DNA of 64,000 nt, taken from assembly GCA_025057975.1 (NCBI GenBank), contig JANWUV010000007.1:1-64000 (forward strand), written 5' to 3'. Numbering within the stretch: the first letter of the stretch is position 1; each line of letters begins with the position of its first letter. Below are positions 8,309 to 16,319 of this stretch, in pieces. Origin of the DNA: Chloracidobacterium sp. (GTDB lineage: Bacteria > Acidobacteriota > Blastocatellia > Chloracidobacteriales > Chloracidobacteriaceae). Made by a program: the position numbers and the translations under genes. The notes under the pieces are model-generated. The model did no database searches. It had not been told where the DNA came from and saw only the letters and a list, made by a program, of their open reading frames with translations.

Positions 8309-9370
8309 GTGTCCACCCCGGTTTGCCTAGTCACAGGGTCGTCAGGGCTAATTGGCTCTGAAGTCGTTGAGTATTTCCACCGGCGCGGATTCATCGTCCA
8401 CGGCATTGACAACAACCAGCGGGCGGTTTTTTTCGGTTCCGGTGGGGATACGCGCTGGAATCAACGACGGCTCGAAACGTCGCTGCGCCACTTTCACCAT
8501 CACGAACTTGACATCCGCGACCGAGCCGGGTTGCTGGCGCTGGTACGGGAACTGCGCCCGCAGGTCATCATTCACACGGCGGCGCAGCCGTCGCACGACT
8601 TGGCGGCTCGGATACCGTTTGACGATTTCGACATAAACGCCGTCGGCACGCTCAACCTGCTGGAGGCGGCGCGGCGGTTCTGTCCAGAGTCGCCGTTTAT
8701 TCACATGTCCACGAACAAAGTGTACGGCGACGGCCCAAATCACATTCCGCTGGTGGAGTTAGAGACGCGATGGGACTATGCCGACCCAGCTTATGCGCAT
8801 GGCATCCCGGAGACATTTCCCATTGATCACACGCTGCACTCCCTATTTGGGGCGTCAAAGACGGCGGCGGACGTACTGGTGCAGGAGTACGGGCGGTATT
8901 TTGGGATGCCAACGGTGTGTTTGCGCGGGGGCTGTCTGACGGGTCCGAACCACGCGGGCGTCGAGTTGCACGGTTTTTTGAGTTACTTGGTCAAGTGCAA
9001 CGTGGAGGAGCGGGAGTACACGATTTACGGCTACAAGGGGAAGCAGGTGCGCGACAACATTCATTCGGAGGATGTCGCGGCGTTTATGTACGCCTTTTAT
9101 GAGCGTCCGCGGGTTGGGGCGGTGTACAACTTGGGGGGTGGGAAGGAAAACGCCTGTTCGATTCTGGAAGCGTTTCAAATGACGGAAGCTCTGACGGGCA
9201 AGCCGCAGCGGTATCGGTACGTCGAGCAGGCGCGCATTGGGGATCACATCTGCTACTACAGCGATTTGCGGCGGATGAAGGAGGATTATCCGAGCTGGAG
9301 CGTGACGCGGTCGCTACAGGATATTTTGCAGGACATCGTCCGCGCTTGGGAGACACGTCTTCAGAACTAG
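8309..9370 (+). CDS. NAD-dependent epimerase, CDP-paratose 2-epimerase (tyvelose epimerase) subgroup
   Basis: A 353-residue extended SDR protein starting with [15 protein letters not shown] (cofactor-binding glycine motif). It has [22 protein letters not shown], and the block [18 protein letters not shown], which I associate with the paratose/tyvelose epimerase subgroup. The usual YxxxK catalytic tyrosine is replaced by Phe: the segment reads [12 protein letters not shown]. From memory this replacement is normal for this subgroup, but it should be checked, because Tyr is the standard proton donor. [13 protein letters not shown] and VYNLGGG complete the substrate domain. Divergent from the epimerase at 7134-8201. 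Likely role: activated-sugar supply for surface polysaccharide. Confidence 0.8.
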   Translation: MSTPVCLVTGSSGLIGSEVVEYFHRRGFIVHGIDNNQRAVFFGSGGDTRWNQRRLETSLRHFHHHELDIRDRAGLLALVRELRPQVIIHTAAQPSHDLAARIPFDDFDINAVGTLNLLEAARRFCPESPFIHMSTNKVYGDGPNHIPLVELETRWDYADPAYAHGIPETFPIDHTLHSLFGASKTAADVLVQEYGRYFGMPTVCLRGGCLTGPNHAGVELHGFLSYLVKCNVEEREYTIYGYKGKQVRDNIHSEDVAAFMYAFYERPRVGAVYNLGGGKENACSILEAFQMTEALTGKPQRYRYVEQARIGDHICYYSDLRRMKEDYPSWSVTRSLQDILQDIVRAWETRLQN

Positions 9371-9515
9371 CTCGCTTCTTTGAGACGACGCAGTGAGTTA
9401 GCCCACCTTTGGCGCGCGGCGGCGTTACGCCGTTCTCCTGCAGGGTGGCAAGCCGTCGCGCACTACTTGCTCTCTTGAGAATCTATCTCCTTGAGAACTA
9501 CTCTAGAACTGTATT

Positions 9516-10178
9516 TTATTTTCTTGCTATGACCAAAAATTGTTTTCCGAAGATACGCCAGACTATCGGCAAGGCTAAGTAAATGCTGACAAGAAAGAGC
9601 GGTGGCCTTATGCCGCGAGCCATTGTGTACGGCAAAAATTTCGCTCTTGATGATACAATCGTAAAGCCGGCTAATTCCAGTCCCTCAATCAAAGAAAGAT
9701 GCGACAGCGGCAAATGATGATCGAAAAAGTCCCAGTAGGACTTCCCGATATACTTGATATTCGGACCTAAGCATATAATTACTCCATTCTTTTTCAGACA
9801 TCGAAAAGCTTGGTTCAGTGTTAGGAGTAATTCGTTCTTATTGAGTAAACGTTCAAAGAAATTGGAAGTAAAAACAACATCAAGTGATTCATCTTCAAGC
9901 GGCCAAGGCTTTGAAGAGTCGACGTTCATAAAGTGAACGTCAGGATTGAGATGGTTTTTTCCGTCTGAGTTGAGATCTATGGCATATTTTTTCTTAGCTT
10001 GAACATTATTGATAAATTCGCCCCACCCACAACCTAAGTCGAGAATAATTTTATCTTGACCAATTTTCTCCTGCAAATACTGAGATAGAATAATCTTCCA
10101 AACTTCATTGCGATATTCAGCTAAACTGGCAAATCTCCTGTGATATTGCTCTCTAAGGCTTTCTATGACTGATTCCAT
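9516..10178 (-). CDS. Class I SAM-dependent methyltransferase, AT-rich and probably acquired
   Basis: A 220-residue protein with the SAM motif ILDLGCGWGEF (about residues 45-55), an acidic DLN at the end of strand 2, and ANPEDESLDVVFTSNFFERL-like post motifs typical of Methyltransf_11 enzymes acting on lipids, sugars or small metabolites. The C-terminus is hydrophobic (LFLVSIYLALPIVWRIFGK), suggesting contact with the membrane. The base composition is clearly more AT-rich than in the flanking genes and Lys/Ile/Asn codons are common, a sign of horizontal acquisition. It lies immediately before a broken TonB-receptor gene on the same strand, so this spot is probably a site of insertion or rearrangement. 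Confidence 0.75.
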   Translation of the reverse strand: MESVIESLREQYHRRFASLAEYRNEVWKIILSQYLQEKIGQDKIILDLGCGWGEFINNVQAKKKYAIDLNSDGKNHLNPDVHFMNVDSSKPWPLEDESLDVVFTSNFFERLLNKNELLLTLNQAFRCLKKNGVIICLGPNIKYIGKSYWDFFDHHLPLSHLSLIEGLELAGFTIVSSRAKFLPYTMARGIRPPLFLVSIYLALPIVWRIFGKQFLVIARK

Positions 10179-10215
10179 AGGATTTTTCTATTCCACTCAA
10201 ATTACCGCAACTCAT

Positions 10216-11330
10216 CTAAAAATTGATGTTGAAATCAATCCGATAGAAGCGCCGATAGACGGCGAAAAACGTCCCAAACTGCGGCGCGCCGATGCTGGCG
10301 AAGACGTTCCTCGGATTGAAGTTGTTGGTGACGTTGAAAATACTCACCGTAAAGCTCGCCGAGCGCAAGTCCGCTTTCCTGCCAAAGAAAGTCGGCTTGA
10401 GCCAGTCGGAAACGTCGAATGTCTTCGTGACCGCCAGATCAAGCGCCATGAAGCGCGGAAAGCGCGTGGCGTCCGCGTTCCGTTGTCCAATGAAGTTCTG
10501 TCCCTCATCCGTCACGCTGTACGGAAAGCCGTCCCGCCACTCGAAAATCGGCGCGAGCTTGATCCGCCACGGCAGCCCAAACACACCCCGTGCAAAAAAC
10601 TGATTCGGCGCGTTAACCGGCGCATTCCCAAACTGGCCGGGACGAATCATTGGATTGGGCACATCACCAAAGTACGAGATGAAGTCGTTGAGCTGCGACC
10701 GCGCCTTGCTCCGCACGTACGACACCATCAGCGTGTGCGCGCTAGAAAACTTCAGATCCGCCATCGTCTCAAACGCCCGATACGTCGCCGTCCCGTGTTG
10801 AACAGCCGAATCACGCCGTTCGTCGGGCGCAAAATCGGCTCAATAAACAAATCGTTGAAGGTTCGACTGTCGAGATAGGAAAGCTTCGCCAAAACGCGCT
10901 TGGTCACGCGCTGAGCGAACTCAACCCGAAACGTCCGGTTGTACGGCACGCGGAAATCGCCGCCGCGCGCCGGGTCGTTTTCCGGGTCGCGCGCCAAGTC
11001 GTACACAAACGCCCGCGCCGGGTCGCGCACCGAGCCGTCCCAGTTGAACGTCGTCACCACCTGACGCGGCATGCTCCGAAAGGCCAGCGCGTTGAGCGGC
11101 AACTTCTCGTGAAACAGCCCAAAGCCCGCCCGAAGCACCGTGTTGTCCGTCCCGCCCAGCGCGTATGACAGCGCCATGCGCAGCGCGAGGTTGATGCTTG
11201 TCGCCGCCTGCTGCATCTCAATCCACAACCCGAAGTCAAGTTGCAGGTTCAGGCGAAATTCTACTGATCCTGCGCGTAGCCCGAAACTTCAATGTTGTCG
11301 GCGCGTAGGTCGCCGCGATGGCGTACGCGA
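10216..11330 (-). pseudogene. Oar-like TonB-dependent receptor, frameshifted and 5'-truncated
   Basis: Two overlapping frames together give the last 370 or so residues of an outer-membrane receptor of the same family as 1-1106 and 53807-57445. Upstream part (about 10752-11270): ALSYALGG, VLRAGFGLFHEK and NRTFRVEFAQRVT strands. Downstream part (10216 to about 10790): SSAHTLMVSYVRSKA, FNVTNNFNPRN and a terminal aromatic residue. They join if one base is restored in the G-run near 10795 (FNTG then TATYRAFETMADLK), so a single-base deletion broke the frame. A second break lies near 11265, where a different frame reads VSGYAQDQ, the usual barrel-entry block, before EFRLNLQLDFGLW. The plug and signal peptide are absent, and the next gene ends at 11380. 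Confidence 0.8.
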
Positions 11331-11379
11331 TGCCTTGAGTCAGTGTCCCGTCCGTTCGCCGAATCTCTGCCGGACTATG

Positions 11380-12102
11380 TTACCTCGGCGCTTCGGGAGC
11401 GCGTTCAAAGTCGTCCGTGAAGCCGACGCGGACGACGCGGCGCAGTTCCCGCAGCGCCCGCCGTAAGTTGCTTAGAAATTGGATGGACGCAACGGGGCTG
11501 GCCGCCAGCAAGGCCGCCATCGCCAGTGGACGTACTTGGTAATCCGCATCGAATCCGGCGTTGAGATCGGGCAAATCATGGTGTGCATCGTCGCTGATGA
11601 TACGCAGCAGCAGCAGGGGCAGTTCATAGGCCACGGCGGCCTGCGCAACGGCGTAGCTCTCCATATCCACCACCCAAGCCCCGGTTTGCGCGTGAAGACG
11701 CCGTTTTTCCGCCGCCCGGCAGACGACATACGGCACGGTGAGGTGGTCGCCCTGATGCACCGTCCATCCGGCGGCCGTCAGCCGCGCCGCCAGTTGCGCC
11801 GTCGCCGCCGGACAGCACGGACAACGCGGTTTGTCAGGGGTCAGAACCCCCGTTCCCACAACAACGTCGCCGACGGCAAGCGTCGGCGCGAGCGCCCCGC
11901 CAATTCCCGCCGCCACCACAAGCGGGCGAAAGCCGGCCGGCAGCGCGGCGAGCGTCGCGTGCGCCGCATGCGCCGCATGCGCCGGGCCAACGCCCATCAG
12001 CGTGATGTGGGCGGCGTTATCCCGAAGCACATCCCAAACCGCGCGGCGCTCACTGGGCGTGGCGACAAACAACAGCATGTGCGGCGGGCCTTGTTTCGAC
12101 AT
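11380..12102 (-). CDS. hpnG: Nucleoside phosphorylase family protein, probable adenosylhopane phosphorylase
   Basis: A 240-residue purine-nucleoside phosphorylase / MTA-SAH nucleosidase fold protein. I start at the ATG at 12100-12102 (MSKQGPPHMLLFVATPSERRA); the frame remains open upstream but would overlap the divergent gene's leader. Seen: LMGVGPAHA (phosphate/ribose-binding turn), AAGIGGALAP, GDVVVGTG, and the base-binding/catalytic block VVDMESYAVAQAA followed by RIISDDAHHDLPDLN. HpnG removes adenine from adenosylhopane during side-chain maturation of bacteriohopanepolyols. I favour that role mainly because the divergent neighbour is hpnI. A general futalosine or SAH nucleosidase is the alternative. 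Confidence 0.65.
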   Translation of the reverse strand: MSKQGPPHMLLFVATPSERRAVWDVLRDNAAHITLMGVGPAHAAHAAHATLAALPAGFRPLVVAAGIGGALAPTLAVGDVVVGTGVLTPDKPRCPCCPAATAQLAARLTAAGWTVHQGDHLTVPYVVCRAAEKRRLHAQTGAWVVDMESYAVAQAAVAYELPLLLLRIISDDAHHDLPDLNAGFDADYQVRPLAMAALLAASPVASIQFLSNLRRALRELRRVVRVGFTDDFERAPEAPR

Positions 12103-12159
12103 AAGTCGGCGACTATAACCCAAAACTTTGTGCTTCGGCTTCAGGACGGAACGCGCGAC

Positions 12160-13356
12160 ATGTCGTATCTTTGGCTTGGCTTGCAAATTCCGCTGGGCGT
12201 CGCCGCGCTAGGCGGACTCGCCTATCTGGCGCTGGCTCTCTGGTCGGCGGCGACATTTCCCCGTCACCGCGCGAACCTCAAACGCCCGCCTAAGAAGCAG
12301 CGCCCACCGATGTCGTTGCTTAAGCCGCTGTGCGGCGCGGAAACCGAACTGGAAACCTGCCTGAGCAGTTTTTTCCAACTGAGATACCCACGCTTTGAGC
12401 TGATTTTCGCCGTACGGACGCCAGACGATCCGGCGGTCGAAGTCGTTCGCCGGTTGTGCGCGCGCTTTCCCGGCGTCCGCGCCCAGTTGCTCTTTACAGG
12501 CGAGCCGCCCTACGCCAACGCCAAGGTGTTTAGTCTGGAAAAGATGGCGCAGGCCGCCGCCTACGACATCCTCGTGATCACGGACAGCGACACCTGCGTA
12601 CCACCAAACTACCTTGACGGTATCGCCGCCGCCTTCGCTGACCGAAATGTGGGCGTGGTGACGCACCCGTACCGGGGCGTGGCGAGCGGCGATGTGTGGT
12701 CGCGGCTGGAAGCCATTGGGATGACGACCGAGTTTATGGCTGGCGTCATCGTCGCCGAACGGTTGGAAGGCATGAAGTTCGCCCTCGGGCCGTCCATGGC
12801 GATTCGCCGCGACTGTCTGAAGGCCATCGGCGGGTTCGCCGCCATGCGCGATTACCTCGCCGACGACTTTGTACTGGGGGCGTGGACGGCGCGCGCCGGC
12901 TGGAAGGTGCTGCTGCTGCCGCAGCCGGTAGAGCACGTCGCTACGGCGCGTGGTTTCCGCACGAACTTCAAGCACCGGCTGCGCTGGAATCGCAGCAGCC
13001 GGTTTTCGCGTCCGGCGGGCTATCCAGGACAGGGTTTCACCTACGGTTTGGTCTGGTCGCTGCTTTTTGCCGCCGTCGCGCCGTGGCCGGTCAACCTTGC
13101 CGTCGTTGCGGCGGCGCTGTTGCTGCGGGGCGGTCTGGCGCTCACGCTGGCGGGACGACTCGGTGACCGCACAATCCGGCGACATCTCTGGCTCATTCCG
13201 CTGCAAGACCTCCTTAGTTGGGCGTCGTGGATCGGCGGTTTTCTGGGCAAAACCATTGAGTGGCGCGGTGAACGCTACGTTCTTCTGGACGGCGGTCGTT
13301 TTCAGCCGTTGTCGCGTCCAATTGAGCCGGCGGGAGCGACGACTGCCGCCTGGTGA
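12160..13356 (+). CDS. hpnI: Hopanoid-associated glycosyltransferase HpnI
   Basis: A 398-residue membrane glycosyltransferase of family GT21 (ceramide-glucosyltransferase-like). The start ATG at 12160 has AGGACGGA upstream and gives an N-terminal transmembrane helix (IPLGVAALGGLAYLALAL). Catalytic signatures are all present: SLLKPLCG, DSDTCVPPNYL (the metal-binding DxD), the YLADDFVLG acidic site, and RLRWNRSSR, the (R/Q)xxRW motif. Three C-terminal hydrophobic helices follow. HpnI adds an N-acetylhexosamine to bacteriohopanetetrol, at the inner membrane. The divergent hpnG-like gene and 57-base shared gap support a hopanoid side-chain locus. Other hpn genes are not in this window. Confidence 0.85.
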   Translation: MSYLWLGLQIPLGVAALGGLAYLALALWSAATFPRHRANLKRPPKKQRPPMSLLKPLCGAETELETCLSSFFQLRYPRFELIFAVRTPDDPAVEVVRRLCARFPGVRAQLLFTGEPPYANAKVFSLEKMAQAAAYDILVITDSDTCVPPNYLDGIAAAFADRNVGVVTHPYRGVASGDVWSRLEAIGMTTEFMAGVIVAERLEGMKFALGPSMAIRRDCLKAIGGFAAMRDYLADDFVLGAWTARAGWKVLLLPQPVEHVATARGFRTNFKHRLRWNRSSRFSRPAGYPGQGFTYGLVWSLLFAAVAPWPVNLAVVAAALLLRGGLALTLAGRLGDRTIRRHLWLIPLQDLLSWASWIGGFLGKTIEWRGERYVLLDGGRFQPLSRPIEPAGATTAAW

Positions 13357-13387
13357 GGACAACCCGCTGCCCGGCGTTGCGTCGGTG

Positions 13388-14254
13388 TCAGATCAGCCTA
13401 AGTTGCTTCGGCAGCCGCTCCTCAGCAACGCGACTTTCTAATGGGATGGGCAGTGGATAGTTGGCGATAAAAAGCTCATGACCCGGCGTCGCCCGACCCT
13501 GCCTGTAGTTGTTCATGCCATATTGGAGCTTCCAGCCATAGATGTTGGCGAATTTGAAGTTTTCCCTAACTTCAGGTGAGTCGTCATATGTCACCAGCCA
13601 TAAATGCCTACAGGACTTCATCCGCTCGGCAAACTCACCATGGTCGAAGGTTGTATGTAAGACGCCGTTCTTCCCATACAGCCTTGACTTCGTTGCTTTG
13701 AAGTACGGTGGATCAAGGAAGGTGAAGATTTCTCCGCCGCCTGAAGCAAGCACTTGGCGGTAGTCCAGATTAGTAATCTTTACGCCTTCCAGAAGTCGCC
13801 CAAGCCTGGCGACACGCAGAATGGAAGATTCGGTAAACCGACTCCTGAACGCCAACTGTGAGTAGCCACCGGCTTCGACAACGCCTGAGAACGTGATGCG
13901 GTTGAGGATAAAAAAACGGACGGCGCGTTCAAGTCCAGTGAGGTTTTCCGTCTTGACGGCGACCAAGTCGTTGAACAGTTTCTGCCCATCCGTTCTTTTA
14001 CACTTCACCCTCAAGATTTCTTTTGCCAGCTTTTCTGAATCCTCTTGTGCCTGTTTCCAGAAATAAAAAAGTTCAGGATTTAAGTCATTAATCCAAAATC
14101 TCAAACTCGGATACACTTGACGTAGATAAATGAAAAAGGATCCTCCTCCAACAAACGGCTCTCTATATTCTTCAAAGCCATTAGGCAGAAGGCGCATGAT
14201 TTGCTGAACTGCGCGAGACTTGCCGCCGGGATAGCGTAATGGACTTTTGAGCAT
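13388..14254 (-). CDS. Orphan D12-class adenine-specific DNA methyltransferase (Dam-like)
   Basis: A 288-residue alpha-class N6-adenine methyltransferase. Seen: the N-terminal PGGKSRA (residues 9-15) of MethyltransfD12 enzymes, the SAM-binding EPFVGGGSFF (32-41), and the catalytic DPPY (181-184). No endonuclease gene is next to it, so it is either a solitary regulatory methylase or the remnant of a restriction-modification system. Its DNA is more AT-rich than the flanking genes, and it sits between hpnI and an ArnT-like gene with no functional link, consistent with acquisition by transfer. The recognition sequence cannot be read from the protein; GATC is plausible but unproven. Confidence 0.85.
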   Translation of the reverse strand: MLKSPLRYPGGKSRAVQQIMRLLPNGFEEYREPFVGGGSFFIYLRQVYPSLRFWINDLNPELFYFWKQAQEDSEKLAKEILRVKCKRTDGQKLFNDLVAVKTENLTGLERAVRFFILNRITFSGVVEAGGYSQLAFRSRFTESSILRVARLGRLLEGVKITNLDYRQVLASGGGEIFTFLDPPYFKATKSRLYGKNGVLHTTFDHGEFAERMKSCRHLWLVTYDDSPEVRENFKFANIYGWKLQYGMNNYRQGRATPGHELFIANYPLPIPLESRVAEERLPKQLRLI

Positions 14255-14328
14255 TCTCGGTTGGTTGTGATTCTGATTGGGAGATTTTCGAGCAACAGCT
14301 TACGCCAGTGAGATACCTTGTTTCAGGC

Positions 14329-16134
14329 ATGTTCATCAAGCGCCGTGACGAGTGGTTAGTCATCGCCGTAGCGGGTGTTGTGTTTGTGAGCGCCTGTTTT
14401 CCACCGCCCCACCTGATGGACGACGTGGACGCCGCTCAAGCGCAAATCGCCCGGACGATGCTTGAAACCGGCGACTGGATCACGCCACGTCTCAACGGCG
14501 TCGTGTACCTCGAAAAAGCGCCGCTCAAGTACTGGCTCATCGCGCTGGCGTTCGCCGTCTTCGGCGTTCACGATTGGGCGGCGCGGCTGCCCATCGGTCT
14601 GGGCGTCGTGGCGCTGTGTTGGCTGACGTTGCGGATGGGCGTCTGGGCCTTTGGCGCGCGCGCTGGCTTTCACGCCGGCCTTATCCTCGCCACCAGCATC
14701 GGCCTCTTTCTGTTTACGCGCATCCTCATCGCGGATGTACTGCTCACGTTGAGCATTGCGCTCGCCCTGTGGGCGTTTCTGCGGGCGACTGATCTGGAAG
14801 AAGTCCGGCCGCGCTGCTGGTCGGCCGTTGTGGCCATCAGCCTCGCGGCCGGGTTTCTCTTCAAGGGGTTCATCGGGCTCATCTTCCCATTGGCCGCAAT
14901 AGCGCTGTACGCCCTGGTCACAGGGCAGTGGCGACAACGCGACCTGTGGCAACGCCTACAGCCGGCGACAACCGCCGTCATCGTTCTAAGCCTCATCCTG
15001 CCATGGTTTGTCGCTGCTACGGTGCGCAATCCGCCGTGGTTTGATTTTGCGCTGACCAGCGAGCCGGGCAAATACCGTGGGTTTTTCTGGTTTTTTGTCT
15101 TCAACGAGCATGTGTTGCGCTTTCTGGGGCGACGCTACCCGCGCGACTATAACACCGTTCCGCGCCTGTGGTTCTGGCTGTCGCATCTAGTCTGGTTCTT
15201 TCCGTGGAGCCTGTTCCTGCCCGGTGTCGCCCGCTTGCGGCTGACACGCCGGCCAGCCAACCGCGCCGAGCGGCTGACGCTATTGGCCGTTGTGTGGATC
15301 GGCTTTGTGATGGTGTTTTTTTCGTTTTCAACGACGCAGGAATACTACTCGCTGCCGATTTATCCGGCCGTCGCTCTCCTGTTGGGTGCGGCGCTGACCA
15401 AAGACGGTCGTTTCCAGACCATCGCCTGCTGGACGACTTCAGTCACGGCCGGACTGGCGGCGCTGGTCGCCGCTGCGCTCCTCATCGTGAACTGGAACAC
15501 GCCGACGCCCGGCGACATCGCACAGGCGCTCGCCAAAAGCACGGACGTGTACGCCGTCTATACGCTGTCGCTCGGCCACCTGGGCGATCTCACGGTTCGG
15601 TCATTCGCCTACTTGCGCCTGCCGCTGACCCTGGCCGCTGTCGCGTTTCTTATCGGGGCTGTCGGCGTCCACGTTCTTCAGCGACGGACGATATGGCCGC
15701 CCATCACGGCAATGCTGACGCTGCTGCTGGTCGCCGCCCGCATCGCCATGACGACCTTTGATCCCTATCTAGGTTCCTATCCGCTGGCGCAGGCGCTCGT
15801 CGCTGCGCAGCGGACGCATCCGGGGCGCGTCGTGGTGGACAACCAGTACTACGCCTTTTCATCCGTGTTTTTCTACGCCAACCTCCAAGGCGCGTTGCTG
15901 CTCAACGGGCGCACGACTAACCTTGAATACGGCTCCTACGCTCCCGGTGCGCCGGATGTGTTTCTGGACGACAAGCAGTTCGTCGCCCTGTGGCGCACGC
16001 CGGAACGCGCCTACCTGCTGGTTGAGGACGTTCACCTGCCACGGATTGAGCGACTGGTTGGCGCGACAGCGTTGTATCCCGTGGCCGCGAGCGGCGGAAA
16101 GTTTTTACTGTGCAATCAACCAAAAGTGCAGTAA
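14329..16134 (+). CDS. ArnT/PMT-type membrane glycosyltransferase (GT-C fold)
   Basis: A polytopic inner-membrane protein of about 601 residues. The first extracytoplasmic loop contains MDDVDAAQAQIARTML with the catalytic-type Asp residues (31-32), followed by TGDWITPRLNG and YLEKAPLKYWL, a layout typical of ArnT-like and bacterial protein-O-mannosyltransferase-like enzymes. About 11 hydrophobic helices follow, and then a periplasmic C-terminal domain of about 130 residues. Such enzymes move a sugar from a polyprenyl-phosphate carrier to lipid A, a protein or a glycolipid outside the inner membrane. I prefer the ATG at 14329; a GTG at 14308 would add 7 residues. The acceptor is unknown. The strand and position are independent of the adjacent methylase gene. 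Confidence 0.8.
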   Translation: MFIKRRDEWLVIAVAGVVFVSACFPPPHLMDDVDAAQAQIARTMLETGDWITPRLNGVVYLEKAPLKYWLIALAFAVFGVHDWAARLPIGLGVVALCWLTLRMGVWAFGARAGFHAGLILATSIGLFLFTRILIADVLLTLSIALALWAFLRATDLEEVRPRCWSAVVAISLAAGFLFKGFIGLIFPLAAIALYALVTGQWRQRDLWQRLQPATTAVIVLSLILPWFVAATVRNPPWFDFALTSEPGKYRGFFWFFVFNEHVLRFLGRRYPRDYNTVPRLWFWLSHLVWFFPWSLFLPGVARLRLTRRPANRAERLTLLAVVWIGFVMVFFSFSTTQEYYSLPIYPAVALLLGAALTKDGRFQTIACWTTSVTAGLAALVAAALLIVNWNTPTPGDIAQALAKSTDVYAVYTLSLGHLGDLTVRSFAYLRLPLTLAAVAFLIGAVGVHVLQRRTIWPPITAMLTLLLVAARIAMTTFDPYLGSYPLAQALVAAQRTHPGRVVVDNQYYAFSSVFFYANLQGALLLNGRTTNLEYGSYAPGAPDVFLDDKQFVALWRTPERAYLLVEDVHLPRIERLVGATALYPVAASGGKFLLCNQPKVQ

Positions 16135-16319
16135 TGGTCGGATTTACTTGCTTCTTGGCATGGCGTAAAGGTGTTGGGCTGGGGTATGACTGCCGAAAGC
16201 GCCCCAAGTGGGTTTGCAAACGAACTGAAAAACCAAGGTTGTTCGGCGGCGGTTGGTTTACTTGGACGGTGGTGCGTGCAACCGCTCGCTCAGTTTAGGC
16301 TAGGCGTGGAGTCAGAGCT

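Noticed and set aside
10165-10878. 237-codon plus-strand frame
   Set aside because: It is antisense to the TonB-receptor pseudogene, is Arg/Lys-rich and matches nothing; typical GC-rich shadow.
12208-13362. 384-codon minus-strand frame opposite hpnI
   Set aside because: Shadow of hpnI, whose catalytic motifs are all in the plus-strand frame.
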